A stretch of 64,000 nucleotides of DNA from Treponema brennaborense DSM 12168 (GTDB lineage Bacteria > Spirochaetota > Spirochaetia > Treponematales > Treponemataceae), in contig NC_015500.1 of NCBI RefSeq assembly GCF_000212415.1, forward strand, positions 992,001 to 1,056,000, in the 5' to 3' direction. The notes below the pieces were generated by a model, which was given only the letters and a program-made list of their open reading frames with translations, searched no databases and was not told the origin of the DNA. Of the stretch, positions 1-8,746 are shown piece by piece; positions within the stretch are counted from its first letter, which is position 1, and each line of letters begins with the position of its first letter. The translations under genes were made by a program, and so were the position numbers.

Positions 1-2
1 GC

Positions 3-425
3 TGTGCGCAGCTTGAAAAATTCCCGAGTTTTGTGGAAAAACGACGCGCAAACTGGCAGCGGCTTTATGACGGCCTTAAAAACTTACAGGACAAGCTCAT
101 TCTGCCGGAAGCCGCGCCGGACAGCACGCCGAGCTGGTTCGGTTTCATGATGACGTGCCGGGAGAACGTGAACCGCTTCGAGCTTGTAAAGAAAATCGAA
201 GGGCAGAACATCCAGACGCGCGCGCTTTTTGCAGGAAACCTGACGCGCCACCCGTGCTTTGACCAGATTCGCGGAACGGACGCATATCGTGTCGTCGGTG
301 ATTTGTCCGTAACAGACCGGATTATGCGCGACACGTTCTGGATCGGTGTGTATCCCGGTATGACGGACAAAATGATTGACAGAATGATTTCCGTAATCAA
401 ACGAAGCGTTCGTGGTGTTAACTGA
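3..425 (+). CDS. RfbH-type aminotransferase-fold dehydrase, C-terminal part (5' end outside window)
   Basis: Frame 3 is open from the first base to a TGA at 423-425, so this is the 3' end of a longer gene. About 140 residues are visible. The stretch with QLEKFPSFVEKRRANW, PSWFGF, NIQTRALFAGNLTRHPCF and a final DRIMRDTFWIGVYPGMT matches the small domain of the DegT/DnrJ/EryC1 fold, specifically the RfbH/DdhC (E1) branch. That enzyme removes the C3 hydroxyl of CDP-4-keto-6-deoxyglucose. The diagnostic His that replaces the PLP-binding Lys in that branch lies upstream and cannot be checked. The GTG at 33 is internal, not the start. The stop overlaps the next start (TGATG), indicating translational coupling with the ThDP enzyme. 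Confidence 0.82.
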   Translation, partial: CAQLEKFPSFVEKRRANWQRLYDGLKNLQDKLILPEAAPDSTPSWFGFMMTCRENVNRFELVKKIEGQNIQTRALFAGNLTRHPCFDQIRGTDAYRVVGDLSVTDRIMRDTFWIGVYPGMTDKMIDRMISVIKRSVRGVN

Positions 426-2233
426 TGAAGCAGCGGGTAGCTGATTATATTGCAGCATTTTTAATAAAGAACAATATTACGGATATCTTTACCGTTACCG
501 GCGGCGGTGCGATGCATCTGAACGATGCGTTCGGTCATAATGATGTACTGCATTGCGTTTATAACCATCACGAACAGGCATCTGCGATGGCAGCGGATGC
601 GTACGCACGAATACACGGTACTCCCGCAGTCGTTTGCGTGACGAGCGGTCCCGGAAGTATAAACGCTTTGAATGGGGTCACCGGTGCGTATCTTGATTCC
701 ATCCCTATGCTTGTCATTTCCGGTCAGATGAAGCGATCGTTAACCACTCGATATACAGGGTTGAAAGTCAGATCTCTGGGCGGGCAGGAGTTTGACATCA
801 TTGGAGCCGTCGGCGGAATGACCAAATACGCCGAAATGATTGTTGATGAATCCATGATTCGCTATTGTCTGGAAAAAGCTTTTCATACGGCAGTTTCCGG
901 TAGACCCGGACCGTGCTGGTTGGACATACCGCTTGATATTCAAAGTGCGTACGTCGACGATTCGACTTTAAAAGGATATGAACCCTTCGTACGGTCTGCT
1001 GATGACGGTTTTCTCTTTGAAGCAGTACGAACGGTCGTCGAAAAATTACGTACGGCGAAGCGACCCGTGTTATATGCGGGCAACGGTATCCGATTATCCG
1101 ACGGGATGGGATTGTTTGCCGCACTCGTTGAAGCATTGCAAATTCCCGTTGTAACGTGCTGGAACAGTATCGATCTTATTTCCAGTGACGACGCGTGTTA
1201 TTGCGGCCGCGGCGGTACGATGGGTGATCGCGCCGGCAATTTTGCAGTTCAAAACAGCGATCTATTGATATGTATCGGTACTAGACTAAGCGTGTATCAA
1301 GTCGGTTATAATGTAAAAACATGGGCTCGTGCCGCTTATACGGTCGTCGTTGATATCGATCCTGAAGAATTACGGAAACCTACCGTTCGGATAGATTTAC
1401 CCGTTTGTGCCGATGCGGCACAGTTCATGTCCGCTTTATTGGAGTCCGTGAGGACGGATCTGCGGAGCGGTACTTCTCCATGGTTGAAACAGTGCGGGGA
1501 CTGGAAACATCGTTATCCGGTCGTCGGCAAAAAATCGGGACGGGCAGATGATGCGGTAAACGTATATACGTTTATGGACACGCTGAGTCGGGCTTTACCT
1601 GAGGGAGCGCTTACCGTTGTTGCCAACGGATCTGCCAGCGTAGTTGGCAGTCAGTCGTATTATATAAAGAAAAACAGCCGATTTATAATGAATTGTGCAG
1701 TATCTTCCATGGGTTGGGATTTACCTGCAGCCATAGGAACTTGCGTTGCTGCCGGAAAATCTCCGGTATATTGCATCGCCGGGGACGGCAGTATCATGAT
1801 GAATTTGCAGGAATTGCAAACTATTTCTACCAACAAGCTGCCGATAAAGATTTTTATTATCAATAACGGCGGATATCATCAAATCAGACAGACTCAGAAT
1901 AATATCTTTCATAATGGACTCGTCGGAGTAGGGCCTGAAAGTAATGATTTGGGGTTTCCCGATTTTAAGCAGTTGGCGTCTGCTTTCGATATTCCGTACT
2001 GCCGCATTGAAACGCAGTCGCAATTGAATGGTACCGTACATGAAATTATCCGTTTTTCAAATGCTATGATATGCGAAATTTTCGTTTCCACGGATCAGGT
2101 GTTCGAGCCGAAATCTGCAACGAAGAAATTGGCGGACGGGTCCTTGTTTTCACCGCCGCTGGAGGATATGTCTCCGTTTCTCTCCCGTTCGGAATTGGCA
2201 GAGAACATGTATATACCGCTGGTTTCCGAATAG
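425..2233 (+). CDS. Thiamine-diphosphate-dependent enzyme, acetolactate synthase-like (YerE-like candidate)
   Basis: The 602-residue protein has the three-domain acetohydroxyacid synthase fold. The N-terminal PYR domain carries the cofactor-activating Glu (about residue 50, NHHEQASAMAADAYAR). The PP domain carries a GDG...NN ThDP/Mg motif at about 453-482 (GDGSIMMNLQ ending INNGGY). Family members decarboxylate pyruvate and transfer the two-carbon unit. Position directly after an RfbH-type dehydrase, not beside ilvN or ilvC, argues for sugar biosynthesis rather than branched-chain amino acids. The closest known precedent is YerE of yersiniose synthesis, which adds acetyl to a CDP-3,6-dideoxy-4-ketosugar. 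The YerE-like role is inference; an alternative is generation of activated acetaldehyde for the neighbouring aldolase. Confidence 0.85.
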   Translation: MKQRVADYIAAFLIKNNITDIFTVTGGGAMHLNDAFGHNDVLHCVYNHHEQASAMAADAYARIHGTPAVVCVTSGPGSINALNGVTGAYLDSIPMLVISGQMKRSLTTRYTGLKVRSLGGQEFDIIGAVGGMTKYAEMIVDESMIRYCLEKAFHTAVSGRPGPCWLDIPLDIQSAYVDDSTLKGYEPFVRSADDGFLFEAVRTVVEKLRTAKRPVLYAGNGIRLSDGMGLFAALVEALQIPVVTCWNSIDLISSDDACYCGRGGTMGDRAGNFAVQNSDLLICIGTRLSVYQVGYNVKTWARAAYTVVVDIDPEELRKPTVRIDLPVCADAAQFMSALLESVRTDLRSGTSPWLKQCGDWKHRYPVVGKKSGRADDAVNVYTFMDTLSRALPEGALTVVANGSASVVGSQSYYIKKNSRFIMNCAVSSMGWDLPAAIGTCVAAGKSPVYCIAGDGSIMMNLQELQTISTNKLPIKIFIINNGGYHQIRQTQNNIFHNGLVGVGPESNDLGFPDFKQLASAFDIPYCRIETQSQLNGTVHEIIRFSNAMICEIFVSTDQVFEPKSATKKLADGSLFSPPLEDMSPFLSRSELAENMYIPLVSE

Positions 2234-2286
2234 GCGTGCCCTTACGGCATCGTTTTTAAGTATAAATTGTTTTTTGCAGGGATATT

Positions 2287-3891
2287 ATGAATGATCTGTT
2301 TTTGATGGATTGTACGCTTCGCGATGGTGGATACGTTAACGATTGGAAATTCGGCGCGGGCAGTATAAAAAGCATATTCAGCCGCTTGGATAAAGCGAAT
2401 ATGGATATGATAGAAGTCGGTTTTATTGATGATCGACGTCCGTACGATCCGGATCGCTCCATATATCCGGATACGAAATCGATAGATCCGGTTTTTAAGA
2501 ACATGCAGAAACCTCATGCGTTAGTATGCGCCATGATCGATTTCGGAACCTGCAACATAGAAAATATCTCTCCGGCATCGGAATCGGTTATCGACGGTAT
2601 CAGAATTATTTTTAAGAAACATCGACAAGATGAAGCGCTCGCGTTTATTCGGCAAGTAAAAGAAAAAGGATATAAGATCTTTATAAATCCGGTTTCCGTT
2701 ACGAGTTTCAGTGACGAAGAATTGATCTCATTGATCACAAAAATCAATGAGATAGACCCTTATGCGGTTACTATCGTGGATACTTATGGGCTGATGCACA
2801 GTCGGGAAGTTCTGCACTATTGCAACGTTATGGATACGTATCTGAATAAAGGAATAATATTGGGGTATCATGCCCATAATAATTTTCAGTTAGCTTATTC
2901 CAATGTGATAGCGGTAGTCGATAATATAAAAAACAGACCTCTGGCGGTGGATGGGACGCTGTTCGGCATAGGGAAAAGTGCCGGTAATGCCTGTACGGAA
3001 CTCATCGCGATGTATCTGAATGAATTTTACAGAAAAAACTATGATATCAATCAAATTCAGGAAGCGATAGATATTGATATCACAAAAGAATTTAAAAAAC
3101 AGGAATGGGGTTATCGTCCTCTGTTCTATATTTCAGCCTTACACGACTGCCATCCGGACTATGTTACCCAATTTCTTGATAAAAAGACACTTTCAGTAAA
3201 ACAAATAAACGAGCTGTTGAAAAGGATACCTCAAGAAAAGAAATTGCTTTACGATAAGAATTTGGCCGAAACCCTCTATGAAGAGTATCAGAACAGGGAA
3301 TTCGACGACAGAAAAATACTTGCGGAATTGAAAAAAATATTTGCAGACAGTCCCATTCTGCTGCTGGGTCCGGGAAAATCAATCGTTTCAGAAAAGGCTA
3401 AAATAGATGATTATATCCAAAAAAAACAACCTATACTGATCAGCGTCAATTTTTTAAACGACGAGTTTCCCATAGATTATGTATTTATGGGAAACGCAAA
3501 AAGATACAGCCAGTTTTTCAGCAGGATATATATAGAAAATTCCAAAGTGAAATTGATTTGCACTTCAAATATTACTGAAACAAAAGAAAAAATCGATTAT
3601 AAAGTGGCCTACGCACCGCTCGTTACCGATGTGGATTGTATTCACGACAATCCGCTCGTATTATTGCTGAATCTTTTGATCAAATTGGATATAAAAAACG
3701 TTGCGATTGCGGGATTTGACGGATATATTCCCGATAACAGTAAAAATTACTATTCGGATTATACGTTCTTTTTATTTTGTCAGGAAAACGTTTTATTGCG
3801 AAATGAAGCCATAAAAAATTTCATTCGGAGTAAAAAAGATAAGATCAGTCTGTTCAGTATTACGGAATCACTCTATACGGAAGGTACTTGA
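2287..3891 (+). CDS. HMGL-like (DRE-TIM) aldolase with an extra C-terminal domain
   Basis: Residues 1-300 form an HMG-CoA-lyase-like TIM barrel related to 4-hydroxy-2-oxovalerate aldolase. The signature DCTLRDGG is at residues 8-15 (Arg-Asp pair at 12-13), and the metal-binding HxH of GYHAHNN is at 195 and 197. Family members cleave or form C-C bonds on 2-oxo acids using a divalent metal. After about residue 355 comes a domain I cannot name, starting ILLLGPGKS and containing VFMGNAKRYSQF and VAIAGFDGY; it has a Rossmann-like look. At 534 residues it is far longer than the usual 280-340. The gene sits between the ThDP enzyme and a dehydroquinate-synthase-like gene with short spacers, so a shared sugar pathway is likely. 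Base composition is AT-rich compared with the core genome here. Confidence 0.8.
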   Translation: MNDLFLMDCTLRDGGYVNDWKFGAGSIKSIFSRLDKANMDMIEVGFIDDRRPYDPDRSIYPDTKSIDPVFKNMQKPHALVCAMIDFGTCNIENISPASESVIDGIRIIFKKHRQDEALAFIRQVKEKGYKIFINPVSVTSFSDEELISLITKINEIDPYAVTIVDTYGLMHSREVLHYCNVMDTYLNKGIILGYHAHNNFQLAYSNVIAVVDNIKNRPLAVDGTLFGIGKSAGNACTELIAMYLNEFYRKNYDINQIQEAIDIDITKEFKKQEWGYRPLFYISALHDCHPDYVTQFLDKKTLSVKQINELLKRIPQEKKLLYDKNLAETLYEEYQNREFDDRKILAELKKIFADSPILLLGPGKSIVSEKAKIDDYIQKKQPILISVNFLNDEFPIDYVFMGNAKRYSQFFSRIYIENSKVKLICTSNITETKEKIDYKVAYAPLVTDVDCIHDNPLVLLLNLLIKLDIKNVAIAGFDGYIPDNSKNYYSDYTFFLFCQENVLLRNEAIKNFIRSKKDKISLFSITESLYTEGT

Positions 3892-3894
3892 AAA

Positions 3895-4947
3895 ATGAAT
3901 ATAGAATCGCGCTTTAAAACCTATTCAGTTGATTTCGTGACAGATTTGACTCTTGCAAATTTGATAAACGATGAAACGGTTTATTTCGTAATAGATAAGA
4001 ACGTATATACGCTATATGAATCGAAATGGCCCGTATTTAGAAAAGAGCGGTTGTATTTGTTGGATGCACTCGAGCAAAATAAGACGATGGATATCGTATT
4101 GTCAATTTGTGAAAAAATGACGGATATTGCTTCCAAGCGGAATACGTGCCTCGTATCGATAGGCGGCGGCATCGTGCAGGATATTACGGGATTCGTTGCC
4201 AATATTCTGTATCGGGGCATAAAATGGCTCTTCTTTCCTTCAACGCTTCTGGCTGCCTGTGATAGTTGTATCGGCGGAAAAACTTCCCTTAATTATAAGG
4301 GTTTCAAAAATTTACTGGGTACGTTTTACCCTCCTGATGAAATAAAAATTTATCCGGAATTCTTTAAAACTTTGTCACAGAAGGATTTTGCCAGCGGATT
4401 GGGAGAAGTGGTAAAGTTCAACGTTATGGCCGGAAAGAACGGAATCGATAATATCGAAAAGAATATCTGTAAACTTATAGAGAGGGACAATCCGACGATT
4501 ACTTCATTCGTACGCAATTCCTTGGAATTCAAGAAAAGTTTTATAGAAGAAGATGAATTTGACAAAGGTAAACGGATACTTTTAAATTATGCCAATACGT
4601 TCGGTCATGCGTTTGAAGTTTCCAGTAATTATGGAATTCCGCACGGTTCCGCAGTTGCTTTGGGAATGATCGTTGCGAATACCGTTTCCGTAAACAGGGG
4701 ATTATTAGACAGTACTTTTGCAAAAAGGATAGAAGACGTTTGTAAGAAAATTCTTCCCGTAAGGTTTGATGCTCAGTGGTTCGATAAAGATATAATCATC
4801 ACGGCTGTCAAAAAAGATAAAAAACAGGTAAACGATACTATCCGTGCCATATTGTTACACGACGATTTGTCTCTTGATATGTACACCGATATTGAAGAAC
4901 GGGAAATAGTTTCCGCTCTTGAAAAACTGCAGACCGTTTTACCGTAG
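3895..4947 (+). CDS. 3-dehydroquinate synthase-like cyclase
   Basis: This 350-residue protein has the AroB-fold landmarks: GGGIVQDITGFVA (NAD binding, about 90-102), DSCIGGKTSLN (about 128-138), SGLGEVVKF, and the metal-ligand region NYANTFGHAFE with PHGSAVALGM (about 231-258). AroB proper converts DAHP to dehydroquinate. Relatives in the same superfamily cyclise other sugar phosphates, for example 2-deoxy-scyllo-inosose synthase and sedoheptulose-7-phosphate cyclases. Location in a polysaccharide cluster, three bases after the aldolase gene, suggests a specialised sugar cyclase or dehydratase rather than the shikimate enzyme. The aro genes elsewhere in the window (aroF, tyrA, aroA) are not linked to it. 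Substrate is unknown. Confidence 0.8.
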   Translation: MNIESRFKTYSVDFVTDLTLANLINDETVYFVIDKNVYTLYESKWPVFRKERLYLLDALEQNKTMDIVLSICEKMTDIASKRNTCLVSIGGGIVQDITGFVANILYRGIKWLFFPSTLLAACDSCIGGKTSLNYKGFKNLLGTFYPPDEIKIYPEFFKTLSQKDFASGLGEVVKFNVMAGKNGIDNIEKNICKLIERDNPTITSFVRNSLEFKKSFIEEDEFDKGKRILLNYANTFGHAFEVSSNYGIPHGSAVALGMIVANTVSVNRGLLDSTFAKRIEDVCKKILPVRFDAQWFDKDIIITAVKKDKKQVNDTIRAILLHDDLSLDMYTDIEEREIVSALEKLQTVLP

Positions 4948-4981
4948 ATCGTTATTGAAGCAAATTTATCGGAATGCCTTA

Positions 4982-5890
4982 ATGAAAAAATTACTTATTA
5001 CCGGTGCCACGGGAATGATCGGCTCGGCGATCGTCCGGCAGGCATTGAAACAGGATTATGATGTTACGTGCATAGTCCGTGAAAATTCGAACCGTGAAAA
5101 CAACCTTCCTGAAGATAGATATTGTCATATCGTCGTATGCAATAGTGATGCATACGCTACCGTTTCTTTGTCCGGTACTTATGATGTTTTCATTCATTTA
5201 GCTTGGGCAAACACCGCCGGGGCAGGTAGAGATGATGTGGCAGTTCAATTTCAGAATATCCAAAGCACACTCGATGCGGTACGACTTGCGTTTCAATGCG
5301 GGTGTACCGTTTTTATCGGTGCGGGTTCTCAAGCCGAGTACGGTGTGCAGGAAAAATCGTTAACGGCTGATATGCCGGTAAATCCTGAAAGCTGTTACGG
5401 TATTGCAAAATATACGGCAGGTAAATTTGCCGCAAGATTATGCGAACAGCTGCGGATAAAATTCAATTGGCTGCGTATTCTCAGTGTGTATGGTCCGCAC
5501 GATGCTCCTTATACATTAATTTCATACGTCGTTTCGGAGTTGAAAGCCGGCCGCTCTCCCGAACTCACTCGGTGTGAGCAGATTTGGGATTATCTGTATT
5601 GCGATGATGCCGCGATGGCTTTTTTGGCTGTTGCCGAAAAAGGGGTAAGCGGAAAAACGTATCCTTTGGGGAGCGGAACGGGCAGAAAACTTTCGGAATA
5701 CATGAATATGGTAAGATGTATAGTTAATCCCGATATATCTTTGTCGTTCGGAAAAAAGCAGTATTATCCGCACCAACCGATGTATTTGGTTGCGGATATA
5801 ACGGAGCTTTCGCAGGATACCGGATGGAAACCTGAAATTGAATTTCAAGAAGGAATAAAAAGAATAGTTGGTAGTGCAGATTATCTATAG
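4982..5890 (+). CDS. NAD-dependent epimerase/dehydratase family protein (extended SDR)
   Basis: A Rossmann fold with the GxxGxxG nucleotide motif (GATGMIG, residues 8-14) and a catalytic YxxxK (YGIAK, about 139-143) identifies an extended SDR acting on nucleotide sugars. The frame stays open upstream to 4919, but MKKLLITGATG at 4982 is the natural N-terminus, giving 302 residues and 34 bases after the previous stop. As last gene of the tight five-gene block, it may be the reductase that finishes the modified sugar (compare YerF in yersiniose synthesis). That role is inferred from order only; it could equally be a 4,6-dehydratase or a 4-reductase. Confidence 0.82.
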   Translation: MKKLLITGATGMIGSAIVRQALKQDYDVTCIVRENSNRENNLPEDRYCHIVVCNSDAYATVSLSGTYDVFIHLAWANTAGAGRDDVAVQFQNIQSTLDAVRLAFQCGCTVFIGAGSQAEYGVQEKSLTADMPVNPESCYGIAKYTAGKFAARLCEQLRIKFNWLRILSVYGPHDAPYTLISYVVSELKAGRSPELTRCEQIWDYLYCDDAAMAFLAVAEKGVSGKTYPLGSGTGRKLSEYMNMVRCIVNPDISLSFGKKQYYPHQPMYLVADITELSQDTGWKPEIEFQEGIKRIVGSADYL

Positions 5891-6381
5891 TGGTGGTATA
5901 GTATCGTTCATATAATACTTTACATTGTTTCAGTATAAAACACTAAACAATGATATCGTTTTTGTTCATGTTAGGAACAAATAAAGGTTTTTATAAAATT
6001 CCGTAAATACATTGATAAATCTGGTTTTAAATTAAATATATATTGCTGTTATACGGAAAATAAGAAAGTGGATGAAAATATATCTGTTTGCTGTGCTCTC
6101 CAATGCGATCGAATGTAAGTATCAGGTTGGTGAATATTTATAATAAAAGAATATCTATAAGAGATCTAATAACACTGTTTTGCTATTTATATCCAGAAAA
6201 AGATCTTTATACAGAGATTGCAACGCAGAAAAAATGAAAATCAGTACATGGAATCAAAATCAACTACCGATATCCTTGATAATAATAAATTACATAGCCT
6301 TACGTGGAAATAAACAGTTCTAATTTAAGTTGGATTTAAGAAAATGTTAGACTTGTATAAAGAGTAACAGTTGTTTAATAG
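5891..6381 (+). other. AT-rich intergenic stretch with no supported gene
   Basis: These 491 bases separate the sugar-modification block from the wzx gene and are strongly AT-rich. No promoter or terminator stands out clearly. One short open frame begins at the ATG near 6098 (44 codons, MRSNVSIRLVNIYNKR onward). It has no clear ribosome binding site and I do not recognise it; it could be debris from an earlier recombination in this locus. Confidence 0.5.
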
Positions 6382-7749
6382 ATGTCTTTTATTTGGAGCT
6401 CTATGTCTCATACTAACAATCAAAATGTAAAAGATCTTTTTGCCACTCTTATAAATCAGTTATGGAGGCTTGTCAGTGGTCCAATAACAATGATTTTGAT
6501 CCCTTTTTTTCTTTCTGCAGAGCAGCAAGGATATTGGTATTTATTCAGTAGCATTTCTGCGCTGTCAATTTTTGCAGATCTCGGTTTCAGCAATATTATT
6601 CTTCAGTTTAGTGCTCACGAATATGCATTCTTATATTTTAATGATAAAAAGTTTCTTGAAGGTGATGATAATCATCTTAATAAACTGGCGACATTTTTTA
6701 AGTTTACATTAAAATGGATTGGAACTATTAGTGTTTTTGTGTTTCCCATTATTTATATAATTGGTTTGGTTTATTTTATAAGAGATGGAGTTTTTTCAAT
6801 ATATATTATTCCGTGGACGATTTATGCTATAGGATCTCTCATAAACTTTTTTAATACATCTGTTCTTTCTTTTATTGAGGGGCTAAATAAAATAGAGGAA
6901 GTTCAGAAAATACGTTTTTTTGTAAGTGTTATAAATACAGCTATTGTTGTTTTGGTGTTGATATTACGCGGAAATATATATGCCATTTCTTTAGGAATCT
7001 TTGTAAGCTCTTGTACTATTTTTATAAATGTTTTTGGTAAATTTAGAAACTTCTTAAAGCAACTTTGGGAAATCTCTAAGATCACGAAGTATCCATGGCG
7101 TAAAGAAGTAATGCCGCTTTTTATAAAATATGCGTTAAGCTTTTCAAGCGGTTATTTTATTTTTCAAATATACACACCTCTAATGCACTTATTTCATGGT
7201 CCCATTTTCAGCGGAAAAGTTGGAATAACGCTTGCGCTAATTAATGCAATATTTAACTTGGGAAATGTTTGGATATACACAATTATACCAAGAATGAATA
7301 TGCTTGTGTCAAAAAAGGACTGGAGGAGTCTTGACAGATTATTTACAAAACGACTTCTGTTGTCATTGGGGACATATTTTTTTATAGGTGTCGGAATCGT
7401 TATTTTTATAAAAATTTTTGGAAGTTTTTGGATTGTTCCTAAAATTATTTCAAGATTTTTGCCTGCTACATCTATAATTGTTTTATATCTGTGTTATTTT
7501 ATCCAGCTTATTGTAAATTCCTTGGCGATATACTTACGAGGACACAAACAAGAACCTTACATGGTTATGTCAATAATAAGTGCTGTTTGGATAGCTTGTA
7601 CAACTTTTATAATAGGAAAGTTTTTGCCGGTAGAGATGTTTTTCTGTGGATTTTTAAGTATGCAGATTATAGGATTACCGATTTCTTATTTAATTTACAA
7701 AAAACACAAAAATAAATGGCATAAAGAGGATTTTGAAAATGTCGAATAA
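6382..7749 (+). CDS. Wzx-type polysaccharide flippase
   Basis: A 455-residue, strongly hydrophobic protein with about 12 predicted membrane segments. The opening amphipathic region is followed by LINQLWRLVSGPITMILIPF and EQQGYWYLFSSISAL, typical of MATE/MOP-superfamily O-antigen flippases (RfbX/PST family). Such proteins move undecaprenyl-linked repeat units across the inner membrane. Genes for glycosyltransferases and a polymerase follow, which fits a Wzx/Wzy-dependent pathway. The gene is very AT-rich, and the next gene starts inside its last codons. Confidence 0.85.
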   Translation: MSFIWSSMSHTNNQNVKDLFATLINQLWRLVSGPITMILIPFFLSAEQQGYWYLFSSISALSIFADLGFSNIILQFSAHEYAFLYFNDKKFLEGDDNHLNKLATFFKFTLKWIGTISVFVFPIIYIIGLVYFIRDGVFSIYIIPWTIYAIGSLINFFNTSVLSFIEGLNKIEEVQKIRFFVSVINTAIVVLVLILRGNIYAISLGIFVSSCTIFINVFGKFRNFLKQLWEISKITKYPWRKEVMPLFIKYALSFSSGYFIFQIYTPLMHLFHGPIFSGKVGITLALINAIFNLGNVWIYTIIPRMNMLVSKKDWRSLDRLFTKRLLLSLGTYFFIGVGIVIFIKIFGSFWIVPKIISRFLPATSIIVLYLCYFIQLIVNSLAIYLRGHKQEPYMVMSIISAVWIACTTFIIGKFLPVEMFFCGFLSMQIIGLPISYLIYKKHKNKWHKEDFENVE

Positions 7750-8665
7750 ACCTTTACTAAGTATTTGTATACCGACTTATAACAGGGTGGAATATCTAAA
7801 AAAGAGTCTGGATTCTATAATAAATTCCACTGGGTTTAATGAATTTGAGGTAGAAATAGTAGTATCGGATAATGCATCTACAGATGGCACGAGAGAAGTT
7901 GTTTTAGGCTATTCTACTCGACATTCTAATATTAAATATTTTAGGAATGAAGAAAATATAAGAGATAAAAATTTCCCAATGGTTATTTCTGAGGCGACAG
8001 GCTTATTTAGAAAACTTTGTAATGATACTTTATTGTTTGAGAAAGATACTGTCAGAAGAATATTAGATATTATAAAAGAGAATTATTTAGAAAAACCTGT
8101 AATTTTTTTTAATAATAAAAATTATGGATACATAAAGGTATTTTCTCTGGAAGATTTTTTAAATAAGGTCAGTTTTAATATTACTTGGATTGGCGGGCTT
8201 GGGGTTTGGGATGATTTCTGTTCTAATATTTTTAACGACTTTGAGGGGTGCAATCAATCTTTATGGCAGGTTCCTTTTGTGTTGAATTACGTAGATCAGA
8301 AAAAAAATTGTTTGATAGTAAACGAACATTTCTGTACAATTCAGACTATTGAAAAGAAAGATATTTCATATGGTTTATATAAAGTATTTTATGAGAATTA
8401 TCTGGGATTTATAAAAGCATACGTAAGTAAGGGCTTGGTCTCGCAATCTTGTCTTGATTTTCTTGAAGAAGATTTATTGTTCAATTTTTTCCCGATATGG
8501 TTGTATAAGTTTGAAAGACAAGATAAATGTCTTGATTATTTGAAAGACGAAAACCTTTTTGAATTAGTTTTAAATGCTTATAAAGGGAAAAAATATTATA
8601 GAAAATTTATATTTAGGTATAATTTTTTTAAAATAAAGCAATTTATAAGGAAAATTTTAAAATAA
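7739..8665 (+). CDS. Family 2 glycosyltransferase
   Basis: The N-terminus LLSICIPTYNRVEYLKKSL and VEIVVSDNASTDGT is the GT-A nucleotide-binding half of a GT2 enzyme. The metal-binding region falls near residues 88-97 (FRKLCNDT). The C-terminal 200 residues are variable and probably select the acceptor. The frame is open from a TTG at 7733, but the ATG at 7739 has AGAGGA eight bases upstream, so I start there (308 residues). The start lies within the end of wzx. It would add one sugar to the lipid-linked repeat unit on the cytoplasmic face; donor and acceptor unknown. Confidence 0.85.
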   Translation: MSNKPLLSICIPTYNRVEYLKKSLDSIINSTGFNEFEVEIVVSDNASTDGTREVVLGYSTRHSNIKYFRNEENIRDKNFPMVISEATGLFRKLCNDTLLFEKDTVRRILDIIKENYLEKPVIFFNNKNYGYIKVFSLEDFLNKVSFNITWIGGLGVWDDFCSNIFNDFEGCNQSLWQVPFVLNYVDQKKNCLIVNEHFCTIQTIEKKDISYGLYKVFYENYLGFIKAYVSKGLVSQSCLDFLEEDLLFNFFPIWLYKFERQDKCLDYLKDENLFELVLNAYKGKKYYRKFIFRYNFFKIKQFIRKILK

Positions 8666-8746
8666 AAATTAATTTATTTCTAATTTAATGAAAATGTAAT
8701 TAGTAAGATTATTTATTAAATACTACCTAAAAAAAAGGAGGCAAAA

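Noticed and set aside
3895-4947. Annotation as the shikimate-pathway aroB
   Set aside because: Fold motifs match, but it is embedded in a sugar-biosynthesis block, AT-rich and not linked to the aro genes, so only the superfamily assignment is given.
6098-6232. Short ORF in the AT-rich gap before wzx
   Set aside because: 44 codons without a ribosome binding site or recognisable similarity; mentioned only in the intergenic entry.
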